The notes under the pieces were generated by a model. That model saw nothing but the letters and a program-made list of their open reading frames with translations, was not told where the DNA came from and did not search any database. DNA of 64,000 nt from positions 124,001 to 188,000 of the forward strand of contig CAJYPK010000001.1 of NCBI GenBank assembly GCA_913776615.1. The letters run 5' to 3'. Source of the stretch: an uncultured Hymenobacter sp. GTDB taxonomy: Bacteria; Bacteroidota; Bacteroidia; Cytophagales; Hymenobacteraceae. This document shows positions 34,186 through 43,098 of the stretch, piece by piece. The position numbers and the translations under genes were made by a program. Each line of letters starts with the position of its first letter. The stretch's first letter is position 1.

Positions 34186-34932
34186 TCCTTCGCCAAACAG
34201 GGCGAAGTCGTACTTTACCGGGTCGGTGGGGTCGAGCAAGCGGAGATTGGCCGTCAGCTCTTCGGCGGCTTGCCAGTCGACTTTCTCGCGCTTTAGCAGG
34301 CCCAGCAGGCGGGCCTGGCGCTCGACGTGCACATCGATGGGGCAGATGAGCTCGGCGGGAGTAATCCGCTGCCAGCGGCCGAAATCGACGCCGCGGTCGT
34401 CGCGGCGCACGAGCCAGCGCAGGTACATGTTGAGGCGCTTGCAGGCCGAGTTGCGGGCGGGCGTGGCCACGTGCTTGCGGGTACGGGCCGGGGCGTCGGG
34501 CAGGCTGAAAAACAGGTTGTGGAAGTTGGTGAGCCGCTCGCGCATGGTAGCGCCGTGCAAAAAAGCGTCTTCCAGCGACTCGTGCTCACCATAAAACCAC
34601 CGCAGCCAGTGCACAAAATACAGCAGGTCGGTATCGCAGAAAGTCCGGTGGCAGAATTTTAGCAGCTTCTTCAAGTCCTCGTCCTGGTGCTGGGTCACGA
34701 ACTGGTAGGGCGCATCGTCCATGCGCGTCATCAATTCGGCCGTTTTTTTGAGGATGGTGGGGCGCTGGCCCCAGGCGAGCAGCGCGGCGAAGAGAGCACT
34801 GATCTCAACATCCTGCAAGCGCGAGTAGCGATGCGGGATACTGATGGGATCCTTCGCAATGAAGGCTGGCTGGTTGTACTGGTTGGCGCGTGCATCGAGC
34901 AAGGCACGCAGTTGCGTTATCGTCTGAACCAC
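34177..34932 (-). CDS. TIGR02757 (DUF2400) family protein
   Basis: Protein of 251 residues, the usual family length, with conserved segments ISIPHRYSRLQDVEISALFA, LLAWGQRPTIL, MTRMDDAPYQFV, DLLYFVHWLRWFY, ESLEDAFL and a C-terminal VDWQAAEELTANLRLLDPTD. The family is common in Bacteroidota, and its function is unknown. Residues in the second half (RKHVATPARNSACKRLNMYL) recall helix-hairpin-helix DNA glycosylase folds, but no catalytic role is shown. The only plausible start is GTG at 34932, which lies inside an acggatt-type intergenic repeat. Its stop lies inside the hairpin at 34113-34185. Confidence 0.88.
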   Translation of the reverse strand: MVQTITQLRALLDARANQYNQPAFIAKDPISIPHRYSRLQDVEISALFAALLAWGQRPTILKKTAELMTRMDDAPYQFVTQHQDEDLKKLLKFCHRTFCDTDLLYFVHWLRWFYGEHESLEDAFLHGATMRERLTNFHNLFFSLPDAPARTRKHVATPARNSACKRLNMYLRWLVRRDDRGVDFGRWQRITPAELICPIDVHVERQARLLGLLKREKVDWQAAEELTANLRLLDPTDPVKYDFALFGEGVG

Positions 34933-35014
34933 GGATTCGTGCGGATTTTTCGGATTAATCGGATTCGGTGACCACGGATTCCGCCGGATTTTTCGGATTG
35001 GTCGGATTTAGTGG
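34929..35014. repeat. Two tandem copies of an accacggatt...cggatt repeat
   Basis: Two adjacent units of about 42-44 bp (34929-34970 and 34971-35014) each read accacggatt, then a second cggatttttcggatt segment. An inverted copy lies at 35110-35146. The first unit includes the GTG start codon of the TIGR02757 gene. Confidence 0.75.
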
Positions 35015-35020
35015 ACCCTA

Positions 35021-35048
35021 AAAAAGCCATCCTTCCGGATGGCTTTTT
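35021..35048 (-). terminator. Bidirectional-looking terminator after the LysM gene
   Basis: A 12-bp stem (aaaaagccatcc with ggatggcttttt, 35021-35032 and 35037-35048) with a 4-nt loop has A/T tails on both sides. It lies about 100 bp beyond the stop of the LysM protein gene and before the TIGR02757 gene, which is transcribed the same way. Confidence 0.8.
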
Positions 35049-35109
35049 CTTTTTACTGAGGAGGCTAACAAGACTACCCGCCCAATAGTGTCGGGCAGTC
35101 GCCCACAAC

Positions 35110-35146
35110 ATCCGATTAATCCGAAAAATCCGGCGGAATCCGTGGT
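35110..35146. repeat. Inverted copy of the accacggatt repeat
   Basis: The reverse complement of this 37-bp segment matches 34971-35007 with only a two-base difference. It abuts the TAG stop of the LysM protein gene (35147-35149). Together with the opposite copies it could form a long stem around the terminator. Confidence 0.75.
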
Positions 35147-36091
35147 CTAGGGCACGTAGCTCGTTTCGACGCGGAACTTGGCGTCGGTGGTACCCAGCTT
35201 CTGCACGGCGCGGGGCGAGAGGCGCACCAGGATGTTCTCGTTTTCCCCCGTATCGGGCAGCGGGCCAATGACGCGCACGTACACCGACTGGCCATTCATT
35301 TGATTTTTCACCTGCATGATGGTGCCCACGGGAGCCGTCTTGTGCAGGGCCAAATACTTATCGGTGCCGCTGTTAGCGATGGTCGAGGCGATACCCACGT
35401 CGGTTTTGCGGGTTACGAGCTCGCTGGCGTGGGTGGGCGACTTGGCCTCGGCGGCCTCTTCGCGGCGCTCGGCGGGGGTAGCGGGCGTCACGGTGGCTAC
35501 CTGGGCGGGCGCGGTGGGGTTGATTTTGGGCGCCGGGGTAGCGGGTGCCGGGGCCGTCGTGGCGGCTCCCACGGCGGCCGGGCTAGCCGCGGCTCCCCCT
35601 TCGCGCAGTTGTAGCTCCTGGCCCACGCGCACCGCCCCCCCGGCGGGCAGGTGGTTGAGCAGGATCAGCTCGGCGGGCGACAAGCCAAAGCGACGGGCAA
35701 TGCCGAAAAGCGTTTCGCCTTTGCCCACGGTGTAGCGGTCGGGCACGGCGGCAGTCGGGGTCGAAACCGGGGTTGAAGCCGCCGCTTTGGCGGGAGCCGG
35801 CGCGGCCGCCGCCTTACCGGCAGGCCCCGGCCGGGGGATGAGCACTACCTCCCCAATACCAAGGCCGCTTTTGAGCTGGGGGTTGGCAGCGGTAATCTGG
35901 TCGACCGTCACTTTATAGCGGCGGCTGAGGGCAAACATAGTTTCGCCCTGGGCTACGCGGTGGCGCACGAAGCGCTGGCCCCCGCGTATTTCCTGGCCGA
36001 TGGAGTCGGTGGGGAGGCCGTGACCGGGCAGCGGGGTAGCCGACGAACCGTGCAGGGCATTCAAAATCAACAACGAAGCAAGCAAACTCAT
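35147..36091 (-). CDS. LysM peptidoglycan-binding protein with RlpA-like DPBB domain
   Basis: Exported protein of 314 residues. After a short hydrophobic N-terminus (MSLLASLLILNALHG) come two LysM domains: HRVAQGETMFALSRRYKVTV near residue 45 and YTVGKGETLFGIARRFGLSP near residue 120. A low-complexity Ala/Thr/Pro linker leads to a C-terminal double-psi beta-barrel (DVGIASTIANSGTDKYLALH, GTIMQVKNQMNGQSVYVRVI) like RlpA. It would bind cell-wall glycan in the periplasm and may act as a lytic transglycosylase or wall scaffold. The catalytic Asp of RlpA is not obvious here. Divergent from kdsB. The repeat at 35110-35146 abuts its stop. Confidence 0.88.
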   Translation of the reverse strand: MSLLASLLILNALHGSSATPLPGHGLPTDSIGQEIRGGQRFVRHRVAQGETMFALSRRYKVTVDQITAANPQLKSGLGIGEVVLIPRPGPAGKAAAAPAPAKAAASTPVSTPTAAVPDRYTVGKGETLFGIARRFGLSPAELILLNHLPAGGAVRVGQELQLREGGAAASPAAVGAATTAPAPATPAPKINPTAPAQVATVTPATPAERREEAAEAKSPTHASELVTRKTDVGIASTIANSGTDKYLALHKTAPVGTIMQVKNQMNGQSVYVRVIGPLPDTGENENILVRLSPRAVQKLGTTDAKFRVETSYVP

Positions 36092-36272
36092 GCGCAGATG
36101 CGAGGCTAAAAGTGTACCAAAACCGGCCGATAGCCGGCCCCGGCCCAGGGCCAGCGGTAGGCAAAGTAACTACCCAGCGGCCGAGCGGCGCTAGTTTCGG
36201 GGCCGCAAACCGGGCCGGGCCACCGGCTAACGCTGCTCGGTTCTGCTTTCTTATCTATTTCTGCCCTTGTTT

Positions 36273-37025
36273 ATGGCTGCTCTCGGCATTATTCCGGCCC
36301 GTTACGCTTCTACCCGCCTGCCCGGCAAGCCCCTCGTAGACTTGGGCGGGCAAACGATGATTCAGCGCGTGGTGGCGCAGGCCCGGCTGGCGGGGCTGGC
36401 CCGCGTAGTGGTGGCTACCGACGATGCCCGCATCCTCGACCACGTGCAATCCTTCGGCGGTGAGGCGGTGCTCACGCGCGCCGACCATCCCAGTGGCACC
36501 GACCGCGTGTGGGAAGCGTTTGAGTTGCTGGGCCAGCCCCGCGAGGTTACGTGCATTGTCAATATTCAGGGCGACGAGCCGTTCATTCACCCGGCGCAGA
36601 TAAACGCGCTGGTGGAGCTCTTTGCCGGGGCCACGCCACCCGCCATTGCCACGCTCATCAAGCCGGTGCTCACGGAGGAAGAATTATTCAGCCCCCACCT
36701 GCCTAAGGTGGTGACCAGCCAACGCGGCGAGGCGCTGTATTTTAGTCGGCACCCCCTCCCCTATCAGCGCCAGCATCCGGCCGCCGAGTGGCTGGCCCAC
36801 CACCGCTACTATCGCCACCTGGGGCTGTACGCCTACCAGCCCGATACCCTACGCCAGCTTACCCGGCTGCCCCCCTCGCCCCTGGAGCTGGCCGAAAGTC
36901 TGGAGCAGCTGCGCTGGTTGGAAGCCGGCTTCGCCATTCAAACCGCGATAACCGAGCTCGATGCCTTCGGCATTGATACGCCGGAAGATGTAGCCCGTGC
37001 CCGCCAGCGCTTGGGCTTGAGCTAA
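36273..37025 (+). CDS. kdsB: 3-deoxy-manno-octulosonate cytidylyltransferase KdsB
   Basis: CMP-Kdo synthetase of 250 residues, activating Kdo with CTP for lipid A-core synthesis in the cytosol. The N-terminus GIIPARYASTRLPGKPL is the nucleotide-binding signature. VVVATDDARI, RADHPSGTDRVWEA and VNIQGDEPFI (metal-binding Asp) are classic. KVVTSQRGEALYFSRHPLPY and HLGLYAYQPDTLRQL complete the substrate site. ATG 36273 is preferred to a TTG two codons earlier. It converges on a TonB-C domain gene. Confidence 0.96.
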   Translation: MAALGIIPARYASTRLPGKPLVDLGGQTMIQRVVAQARLAGLARVVVATDDARILDHVQSFGGEAVLTRADHPSGTDRVWEAFELLGQPREVTCIVNIQGDEPFIHPAQINALVELFAGATPPAIATLIKPVLTEEELFSPHLPKVVTSQRGEALYFSRHPLPYQRQHPAAEWLAHHRYYRHLGLYAYQPDTLRQLTRLPPSPLELAESLEQLRWLEAGFAIQTAITELDAFGIDTPEDVARARQRLGLS

Positions 37026-37045
37026 TACCAGCTGCACGCCCCTTC

Positions 37046-37747
37046 CTATTGCAATTCAAACCGAATATGCAGCGAGGTCGTGGCGCGCACGGGCTGGCCA
37101 GCCCGGCGGGCGGGCGTCCACCAAGGCATGAGCCGCACCAGGCGCAAGGCTTCCGCGTTGAGGCTGGGGGCGCAGCCTTTCACTACTTCCGCGTCGAGAA
37201 TGCGGCCGACCTCGTCTACATCAAAGCCCACTACCACCTCGCAGGCAATATTTTGTCGCTGGGCTTCCTCGGGATAATGAAAATGTTGCTTGAGGTAGGC
37301 GCGGTAGCCCGCCACTCCGCCCGGAAAGGCAGGCGCCTCGTCGGGGGCGGCCACTGGGTTTTGGGCCGCCTCCAGGGCGGTGGCGATAGCCAGGGAGGCG
37401 GGCACGGGCGCGCCAGCTTTGTAGAGCATAATGTCGAGCGAGCCACTGCCTTTGACTTGCACGGTTTGCGGGTGGTAGCCGGCGCAGTTTAACACTAAGG
37501 CAGGCGTGGTCTCGTCGCACTCGAGCACGAAATAGCCGGTGGCATTCGTAATCGTAGACTTGCCCGAGCCTTTCAGCGTCACTACTACGCCGGGCAGGGG
37601 GCTATTGTCGGGGTCACGCACCCGCCCCGTCAAGACACCGTGGGTTTGCCCGGCCGCCCGCGCTTCCGGGCCGATAAGCAGCAGGGCAACTAGCAAAAGG
37701 TAGCAGCCAGCTAACGCTGCCGCAACAGTACGAGTAAGAGCTAACAT
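37046..37747 (-). CDS. Exported carboxypeptidase-regulatory-like plus TonB C-terminal domain protein (copy 1)
   Basis: Protein of 233 residues with an N-terminal signal or anchor (LAGCYLLLVALLLIGPEA). Next is a carboxypeptidase-regulatory-like domain (VLTGRVRDPDNSPLPGVVVT, to about residue 105). The TonB C-terminal domain at about 140-233 shows AFPGGVAGYRAYLKQHFHYP, VVGFDVDEVGRILDAEVVKG and RLVRLMPWWTPARRAG. It resembles an energy transducer but lacks the Pro-rich periplasmic spacer of classical TonB, so it may work in another way. No exbB or exbD is adjacent. A related copy lies 141 bp upstream in the transcription direction (37889-38599). Confidence 0.82.
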   Translation of the reverse strand: MLALTRTVAAALAGCYLLLVALLLIGPEARAAGQTHGVLTGRVRDPDNSPLPGVVVTLKGSGKSTITNATGYFVLECDETTPALVLNCAGYHPQTVQVKGSGSLDIMLYKAGAPVPASLAIATALEAAQNPVAAPDEAPAFPGGVAGYRAYLKQHFHYPEEAQRQNIACEVVVGFDVDEVGRILDAEVVKGCAPSLNAEALRLVRLMPWWTPARRAGQPVRATTSLHIRFELQ

Positions 37748-37888
37748 TCGGTTAATCTGCCTGCTATAAATACTTACAAGTATAAAAAGCAGGCCATTAG
37801 CGGCCAGCGGCGTTACAAAAGCTTAATGCTCACGCCGCTGGCTGCCCCGCATGGATTACCCCTCACCTAGCCAGTTGTTGGGAACCGG

Positions 37889-38599
37889 CTACGGCTGTTC
37901 TTGCATCCCAAACCGGATGCGTAGCGTGGCCGGTACGCGCACGGGTTTACCCGCCAGGAGGGCGGGCGTCCACCAGGGCATGAGTCGAACCAAGCGTAGC
38001 GCCTCCTCATCCAGTCCGTAGCCGGCGCCCTTGATTACCTCCGCATCAAGCAGGCGGCCCGCTTCATCCACAACGAAGCTCACGAATACGTCTCCCGAAA
38101 AATTACGGGCTTTGGCCGCGTCGGGATAGTGCACGTTTTTCTGCAAAAAGGTGCGGTACGCCTCTACCCCCCCCGGGAAGGCGGGCTGCACGTCGGCCAG
38201 CACTACGGGCTTGTTAACGGCTTCCATCCCCGCGGCCAACGCTACGGGGGCCGAACCTACCTCGCTCATGGTGAGCACCACGGGCTGAACCGACGTCAGC
38301 AGTACGGTCTGGGTCTGGTAGCCCGCCCGCTTGAAAGTCAGCACCGGCGTGGTCGAGTCGCTGGACAGCAAGAAGCTCCCGGCGGAGTTGGTAGTAGCAG
38401 TAACCGAGGCACTTTGCATGGTAATGTACACGCCGGCCAGCGGCGCACCATTACGGTCGACTACGCGGCCTGTGATAGTCAGGCTGGCGGGCTGCGTTAC
38501 GGGCGCAGAGCCATTCAGCGGGTTGGGTAGGGCAGCAAAGGAGAGGGTCGGCATTGCGAGGCAAGCCGGTAAAACGAGGCAACGTAGAAATTGCACCAT
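37889..38599 (-). CDS. Exported carboxypeptidase-regulatory-like plus TonB C-terminal domain protein (copy 2)
   Basis: Paralog of the gene at 37046-37747, 236 residues and the same architecture. It has a signal peptide (LPACLAMPTLSFA), a regulatory beta domain (ITGRVVDRNGAPLAGVYITM), then a TonB-C domain with AFPGGVEAYRTFLQKNVHYP, VSFVVDEAGRLLDAEVIKGA and LVRLMPWWTPALLAG. The two are clearly a tandem duplication with strong divergence outside the TonB-C core. A minus-strand box TATACTTG (38629-38636), one mismatch from the -7 consensus, is about 30 bp upstream of the ATG. Role inferred as envelope energy coupling or protein-protein contact. Confidence 0.82.
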   Translation of the reverse strand: MVQFLRCLVLPACLAMPTLSFAALPNPLNGSAPVTQPASLTITGRVVDRNGAPLAGVYITMQSASVTATTNSAGSFLLSSDSTTPVLTFKRAGYQTQTVLLTSVQPVVLTMSEVGSAPVALAAGMEAVNKPVVLADVQPAFPGGVEAYRTFLQKNVHYPDAAKARNFSGDVFVSFVVDEAGRLLDAEVIKGAGYGLDEEALRLVRLMPWWTPALLAGKPVRVPATLRIRFGMQEQP

Positions 38600-38807
38600 A
38601 ACAAGAAGGTTGCGGTGGGAAGATGGCGCAAGTATAAGATGCTGAACGGTATTTCCCTACTATTTCCGCTTCATTATCGGTTTTTTATTCCGATGCAGGG
38701 TTAAGCTTTTTATTCCAAGTTGGATTTAGCCTTATTCCGTCCAGCTCTTCGCACGCCCTGTCCCGTCGCTGCACCTGCCGGCTGGTCGCGCGCGGCCCGC
38801 CGCGCGG

Positions 38808-40256
38808 CTACTGCATCGGGGTGGGCGCGGCGGGCAGGCGCGTAGCTACCGCCAGCCCGAGTGCGGCTCCGCGCCGCAGCAGCAGGGCATAGGCGGGCTC
38901 CCACTCGTTGGGAACCTCGCCCTCGAGAATAGCTTCGAGTACGGCCTCTTTAAGCTCCCCTACCTGACGCGATGGTTTGAGGCCGAAGGTTTCCATAATA
39001 ACCTCACCGGTAATAACCGGTTTGAAGTTGCGCAGGTGATCCTTGGCCTCGATTTCGCGCAGCTTCTCCTCTACCACGTCGAAATTTTTGAGGTAGCGCG
39101 CCTTGCGTTGGTGGTCTTTGCTGGTAATATCGGCTCGGCACAGTACCATGAGGCGGTCGATATCGTCGCCCGCCTCGAAAAGCAGTCGGCGCACGGCCGA
39201 GTCGGTCACGATGGCTTGGCTTAGCACAATGGGCCGCAGGTGCAGGCGCACGAGCTTCTGCACCATGCGCATTTCCTCGCCCAGCGGCAGCTTGAGGTCG
39301 GTAAAGATTCCCGGTACCCACCGCGCACCCTTGTCCTCGTGGCCGTGAAACGTCCAGCCCACTTTGGGGTCGTAGCGCTTGGTCGCGGGCTTGGCAATAT
39401 CGTGCAGAATGGCCGCCCAGCGCAGCCACAAGTCGCCCCCAGCGGCGGCGACGTTATCCAGTACTTGTAGCGTATGGTAAAAATTATCCTTGTGCGCGTG
39501 GTTACCCACTTTCTCTACCCCGTGCAGCAAGGCCATTTTCGGAAAAATAAGCTGGAGTAGCCCGGTTTGAAACAGGAGCTTAAATCCATAGCTAGGCACT
39601 GGCGATTCTACGATCTTATTGAGCTCGATAGTAATGCGTTCCTGCGACACAATTTTAATGCGCTCTTTATTGCGCCCAATCGCGTCGTAGGTATCGGGCT
39701 CGATATCGAAGTTGAGCTGGCTGGCAAAGCGGATGGCGCGCAGCATCCGCAAGGGGTCGTCGCTGAACGTAATGTCCGGTCCCAGCGGTGTACGAATGAT
39801 TTTAGCGGCTAAATCCTGCATGCCCCCGTAGCGGTCCACGAGGGCCCCAAAATCCTCGGCGTTTAGGCTCAGACCCAGCGCATTGATGGTAAAATCCCGG
39901 CGCGCCAGGTCATCCTCCAGCGTACCGGCTTCCACCTCGGGCTTGCGGCTTTCGGCGCGGTAGCTCTCTTTGCGGGCGCCCACAAACTCAATCTCACCAG
40001 CCTCGGCGGTGGGCAGCATGGCCGTGCCAAAGTTTTTGAATACCGACACGCGCCCGCGCCCCGGCAGCTTGCGGCCCACGGCCTGGGCCAGCCGAATGCC
40101 GTCGCCCACGGTTACGACATCAATGTCTTTGCTATCGCGCCGCAGGGCCAGGTCGCGCACGTAGCCCCCGATGACGTAGGCCGGTTGGCCCAGCTCCTGG
40201 GCAGCTTCGGCAATGGTGCGAAAAATGGGTAGATCAGGCAGCGTAGGCGTCGTCAT
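38808..40256 (-). CDS. cca: CCA tRNA nucleotidyltransferase with HD domain
   Basis: Class II nucleotidyltransferase of 482 residues that adds or repairs the 3' CCA of tRNA. This matters here because the two tRNA genes in the window do not encode CCA. The head domain has GGYVRDLALRRDSKDIDVV (catalytic DxD), then RRDFTINALGLSL and the template motif SDDPLRMLRAIRFASQL. The C-terminal HD phosphohydrolase shows HAHKDNFYHTLQVLD and WAAILHDIAKPATKR. ATG 40256 is preferred to an upstream in-frame ATG at 40295, which would add 13 unconserved residues. The HD domain may trim 2',3'-cyclic ends, known for some relatives. Confidence 0.95.
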   Translation of the reverse strand: MTTPTLPDLPIFRTIAEAAQELGQPAYVIGGYVRDLALRRDSKDIDVVTVGDGIRLAQAVGRKLPGRGRVSVFKNFGTAMLPTAEAGEIEFVGARKESYRAESRKPEVEAGTLEDDLARRDFTINALGLSLNAEDFGALVDRYGGMQDLAAKIIRTPLGPDITFSDDPLRMLRAIRFASQLNFDIEPDTYDAIGRNKERIKIVSQERITIELNKIVESPVPSYGFKLLFQTGLLQLIFPKMALLHGVEKVGNHAHKDNFYHTLQVLDNVAAAGGDLWLRWAAILHDIAKPATKRYDPKVGWTFHGHEDKGARWVPGIFTDLKLPLGEEMRMVQKLVRLHLRPIVLSQAIVTDSAVRRLLFEAGDDIDRLMVLCRADITSKDHQRKARYLKNFDVVEEKLREIEAKDHLRNFKPVITGEVIMETFGLKPSRQVGELKEAVLEAILEGEVPNEWEPAYALLLRRGAALGLAVATRLPAAPTPMQ

Positions 40257-40662
40257 GGGCAAGTATAGCAAAGGCAAAGGCCACAAAGTTGGCACACGCC
40301 TGCCGATGGCTCCTACTTATTCTACCCGCAAAACGGCCAATATAGTCCAGGTTAGCCTATTTATTTTACCCGTTTCCATTCCCCATCTCAACCATAACTA
40401 ACGGGTAGCGTAAAGGGGGAAAATTCAGGTTGAGGGAGATTAAAAATGTGCCAGCCTTTGTAACGCTCGCCCGCGCTAGGCTCGTATCTAGCCAGGTTTT
40501 TAGCCCATTTCTAAGAATTTTTAGCAGAAAAGCTAAAAATGGTTTGGTTTTTGACTCACCCACCCGCCGGTTCCATAGCCTTCCGAAAATAAAGTTTTAA
40601 TTCTTTACCAGCGGCCGCAAATATAGCCGCTTTTTCTCACGACCCTAATTCTTCTTGTTGCC
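40257..40662. other. Intergenic region between cca and the T9SS cargo gene
   Basis: About 400 bp between divergent genes, less GC-rich than its flanks and with several A/T tracts. No gene-like frame, hairpin or consensus -7 box stands out. It presumably contains the promoters of both neighbours. Confidence 0.5.
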
Positions 40663-42972
40663 ATGGTGCATTCTTTTCCCTCTCTACCCGCGGTTACCCG
40701 GCCTGTCGATCGACAGCGTGGCACCGCTCTCTACCTGCGTAAGCTGGTTGCTCTTATTGTTTTGTTGACCGGGCTGGGGGCTTCGCACGCAGCACTGGCG
40801 CAGACTTTTTACGATAACGCTATCGTAATGACTCAGCAGCCTACGGGCGGCTCTTCTTCGACGGTGCCTTATGCTGGCAAGCGTACCGATGCGCCTTACA
40901 ACACGTACACCCGCCTGGGCAACAACAGCGCTAGCCCGGTCGTGGCAACGCCGGCCCTGGGTACCTACGACCTAAACGGTAACAGCCAGCTCCAAATAGC
41001 TGGTGGCTCGCTGATTGTTAGCCCAGCCGGCCGCGGCACCGCCTACAATGGTGGGCAACTCAACTACCGCGTTTACCTCACGGGCACGCAAGCTCCGGCC
41101 TATTCGGTTATAAACTTCACCCCTGCTGGCACAGACTCGTTCGGCGATCCCATTTTCCGCAACGACAACGCTAACGTAGACCTCTTGGCCGGCCTTATCA
41201 ATGGTGGCAACTACACTATTGATGTGCAGTTTAGCCTTCTCGTTGACGATGGCTCCAACGTGTCTGCTGTCACTGACCCTTCCAACTCTTCTTACACGCT
41301 GGCCTTCTACGTAACGCCCCCGCCTGTTACGCCTTCGGGCGGTACTACGACCTGGCAGAGCACTACGGCTAATGGTGGCAGCACTGACTGGACCCTAGCC
41401 TCTAACTGGAGCAACGGCGTACCCAGCGCCACGTCTAACGCCATCATCCCGGCCAAGACGAATTCGGCTATCGTATACCCGATTCTCAACGACCCGACGG
41501 CTACCTACGCCGTTAACAACCTGACCCTGCAAGGCAACACCGGCTCATCGGCCGCTCAGCTGACCATCGGTACGGCTACGCTGCGCGTGTATGGCAACAT
41601 CAGCCAGCCCGCTGGTGGTATGGCTGGTAACACCATCAACAACCCCGGCGTGATGGACCCCATTCGCAACTCGACGCTCATCCTGGCAGGTGCCGACCAG
41701 ATCATCACCGGTCAGTTGGTAGTGGCCGACGTTGTAGTAGCAGGCTCGGGGGTTAAGTCGGTTATCAACATCCTGACGCCTTCTAACATGCTGGCGTTCC
41801 GTCCTACCTCGGTAACCAACGGGGTTATCATCCAGTCAGCTGCGCAGGATGCCAGCAATGGCTCGGTTGTAACGGTATTCGATACTACTAAGAACTCTTA
41901 CATCGCCCTGCTCTCTTCCTCTGCAGTAAGCGCCATCCCTGGTGACGCCGAAACGAATACTTCGTATGTAAAAGGCGTTATGCGGGCTGACCGGACGCTC
42001 GTTAACGGCGTTACGAACACCTTCGGCAACATTGGTCTGGACCTTACTCCCAACCATACGCCGGGCTTGATCATTGTGTACCGCGTAGTGGGCGACCCCC
42101 TCACCGGCCCGCTGGCCTCGGGTGCCGTACCGACCAAGCGCTTCTACCAGATCCAGGGTGATGACAACAGTGCCAACTCAGGCTTCCGTGGCTCTAACCT
42201 GACGGCCGTTTTCCACTACCTTAACTCAGCTGATGAACTCAATGGCATTCAGGAGTCGAACCTGACTATGTTCTCGGCACTGCAAAACGGGGCTCCCTTC
42301 ACCCCCGCCTACGGCACGCTGGACCAGGTCAACAAGACGGTGACCCGCGTGGCTCTGCCGAGCTTCCCGAACTTCTACCTCACGCTGGGCGACCGTACCC
42401 GTCCGCTGCCCGTGAGCCTGACGGCCTTCACGGCTACCGTGGCCGGGGTGAATACCAACCTGGCCTGGACCACCGCCAGCGAAAAGAACAGCAGCGGTTT
42501 CGAAGTGCAGGTATCGACCAACGGCACGAGCTACCGCAAAATCGGCTTCGTAGCCAGCTACTCGGCCAATAGCCAGCAGGTGCAGAAATACTCGTTTGTA
42601 GACACTGAGGCTGGCAAAACCGGCACCCGCTACTACCGCCTGCGTCAACTGGACCTCGATGGTACCGAATCGTTCTCGCCCGTTCGTACCGTAAACTTCA
42701 GCGGCAGCATCCTCGCCTCCGCTACCACGGCTTACCCCAACCCCTTCGTTAGCTACGTTGATCTGAACATCGACGCCGCTACTGTTGGCACGGCCCCGGT
42801 TCGTGTGCAGCTGATCGACCTGACCGGTCGCGTTGTTCGTGAGCAGGTGATCTCGGTAGAAAATGCCAGCCTGCGCATCAACTCGCTCGACGACCTGCGC
42901 TCCGGCATGTACTTAGCCAAGGTTTCCCTGCCCAACGGCAATAGCGAAACGCTGCGCATTCAAAAGCAATAA
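40663..42972 (+). CDS. T9SS type A sorting-domain surface protein
   Basis: Secreted protein of 769 residues. A long signal peptide (about residues 25-47, LIVLLTGLGASHAALA) is followed by Thr/Ser/Asn-rich beta regions. Around residues 583-680 is the domain common just before T9SS tails (PLPVSLTAFTATVAG, LAWTTASEKNSSGFEVQ, RYYRLRQLDLDGTESFSPVR). The last 80 residues form the type IX sorting tail, with AYPNPFVSYVDLNI, LIDLTGRVVREQV, SGMYLAKVSL and the final ETLRIQKQ. It should be exported by T9SS and attached to the surface. The ligand or enzyme role is unknown; no catalytic motif is seen. Its codon use is slightly less GC-rich than its neighbours, as is common in such repetitive surface proteins. 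Confidence 0.9.
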   Translation: MVHSFPSLPAVTRPVDRQRGTALYLRKLVALIVLLTGLGASHAALAQTFYDNAIVMTQQPTGGSSSTVPYAGKRTDAPYNTYTRLGNNSASPVVATPALGTYDLNGNSQLQIAGGSLIVSPAGRGTAYNGGQLNYRVYLTGTQAPAYSVINFTPAGTDSFGDPIFRNDNANVDLLAGLINGGNYTIDVQFSLLVDDGSNVSAVTDPSNSSYTLAFYVTPPPVTPSGGTTTWQSTTANGGSTDWTLASNWSNGVPSATSNAIIPAKTNSAIVYPILNDPTATYAVNNLTLQGNTGSSAAQLTIGTATLRVYGNISQPAGGMAGNTINNPGVMDPIRNSTLILAGADQIITGQLVVADVVVAGSGVKSVINILTPSNMLAFRPTSVTNGVIIQSAAQDASNGSVVTVFDTTKNSYIALLSSSAVSAIPGDAETNTSYVKGVMRADRTLVNGVTNTFGNIGLDLTPNHTPGLIIVYRVVGDPLTGPLASGAVPTKRFYQIQGDDNSANSGFRGSNLTAVFHYLNSADELNGIQESNLTMFSALQNGAPFTPAYGTLDQVNKTVTRVALPSFPNFYLTLGDRTRPLPVSLTAFTATVAGVNTNLAWTTASEKNSSGFEVQVSTNGTSYRKIGFVASYSANSQQVQKYSFVDTEAGKTGTRYYRLRQLDLDGTESFSPVRTVNFSGSILASATTAYPNPFVSYVDLNIDAATVGTAPVRVQLIDLTGRVVREQVISVENASLRINSLDDLRSGMYLAKVSLPNGNSETLRIQKQ

Positions 42973-42992
42973 TGCAGCGATAGCGCAAACTG

Positions 42993-43030
42993 AAAGCGGC
43001 CCCGGCATAGATGCCGGGGCCGCTTTTTTT
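42993..43030 (+). terminator. Rho-independent terminator after the T9SS cargo gene
   Basis: A 16-bp stem (aaagcggccccggcat with its complement, 42993-43008 and 43011-43026) is followed by a run of T to 43031. It is 21 bp after the stop codon. Confidence 0.88.
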
Positions 43031-43098
43031 TAGGGGTTTTGCCTTAATCACAGGGGGCAGCGAAAACACTAATCGTATACTGCTAGCCAGCCACTCAG

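Noticed and set aside
40663..42972. T9SS cargo gene as a recently acquired foreign gene
   Set aside because: Its milder GC bias is usual for Thr/Asn-rich surface proteins, and its sorting tail is native to the phylum.
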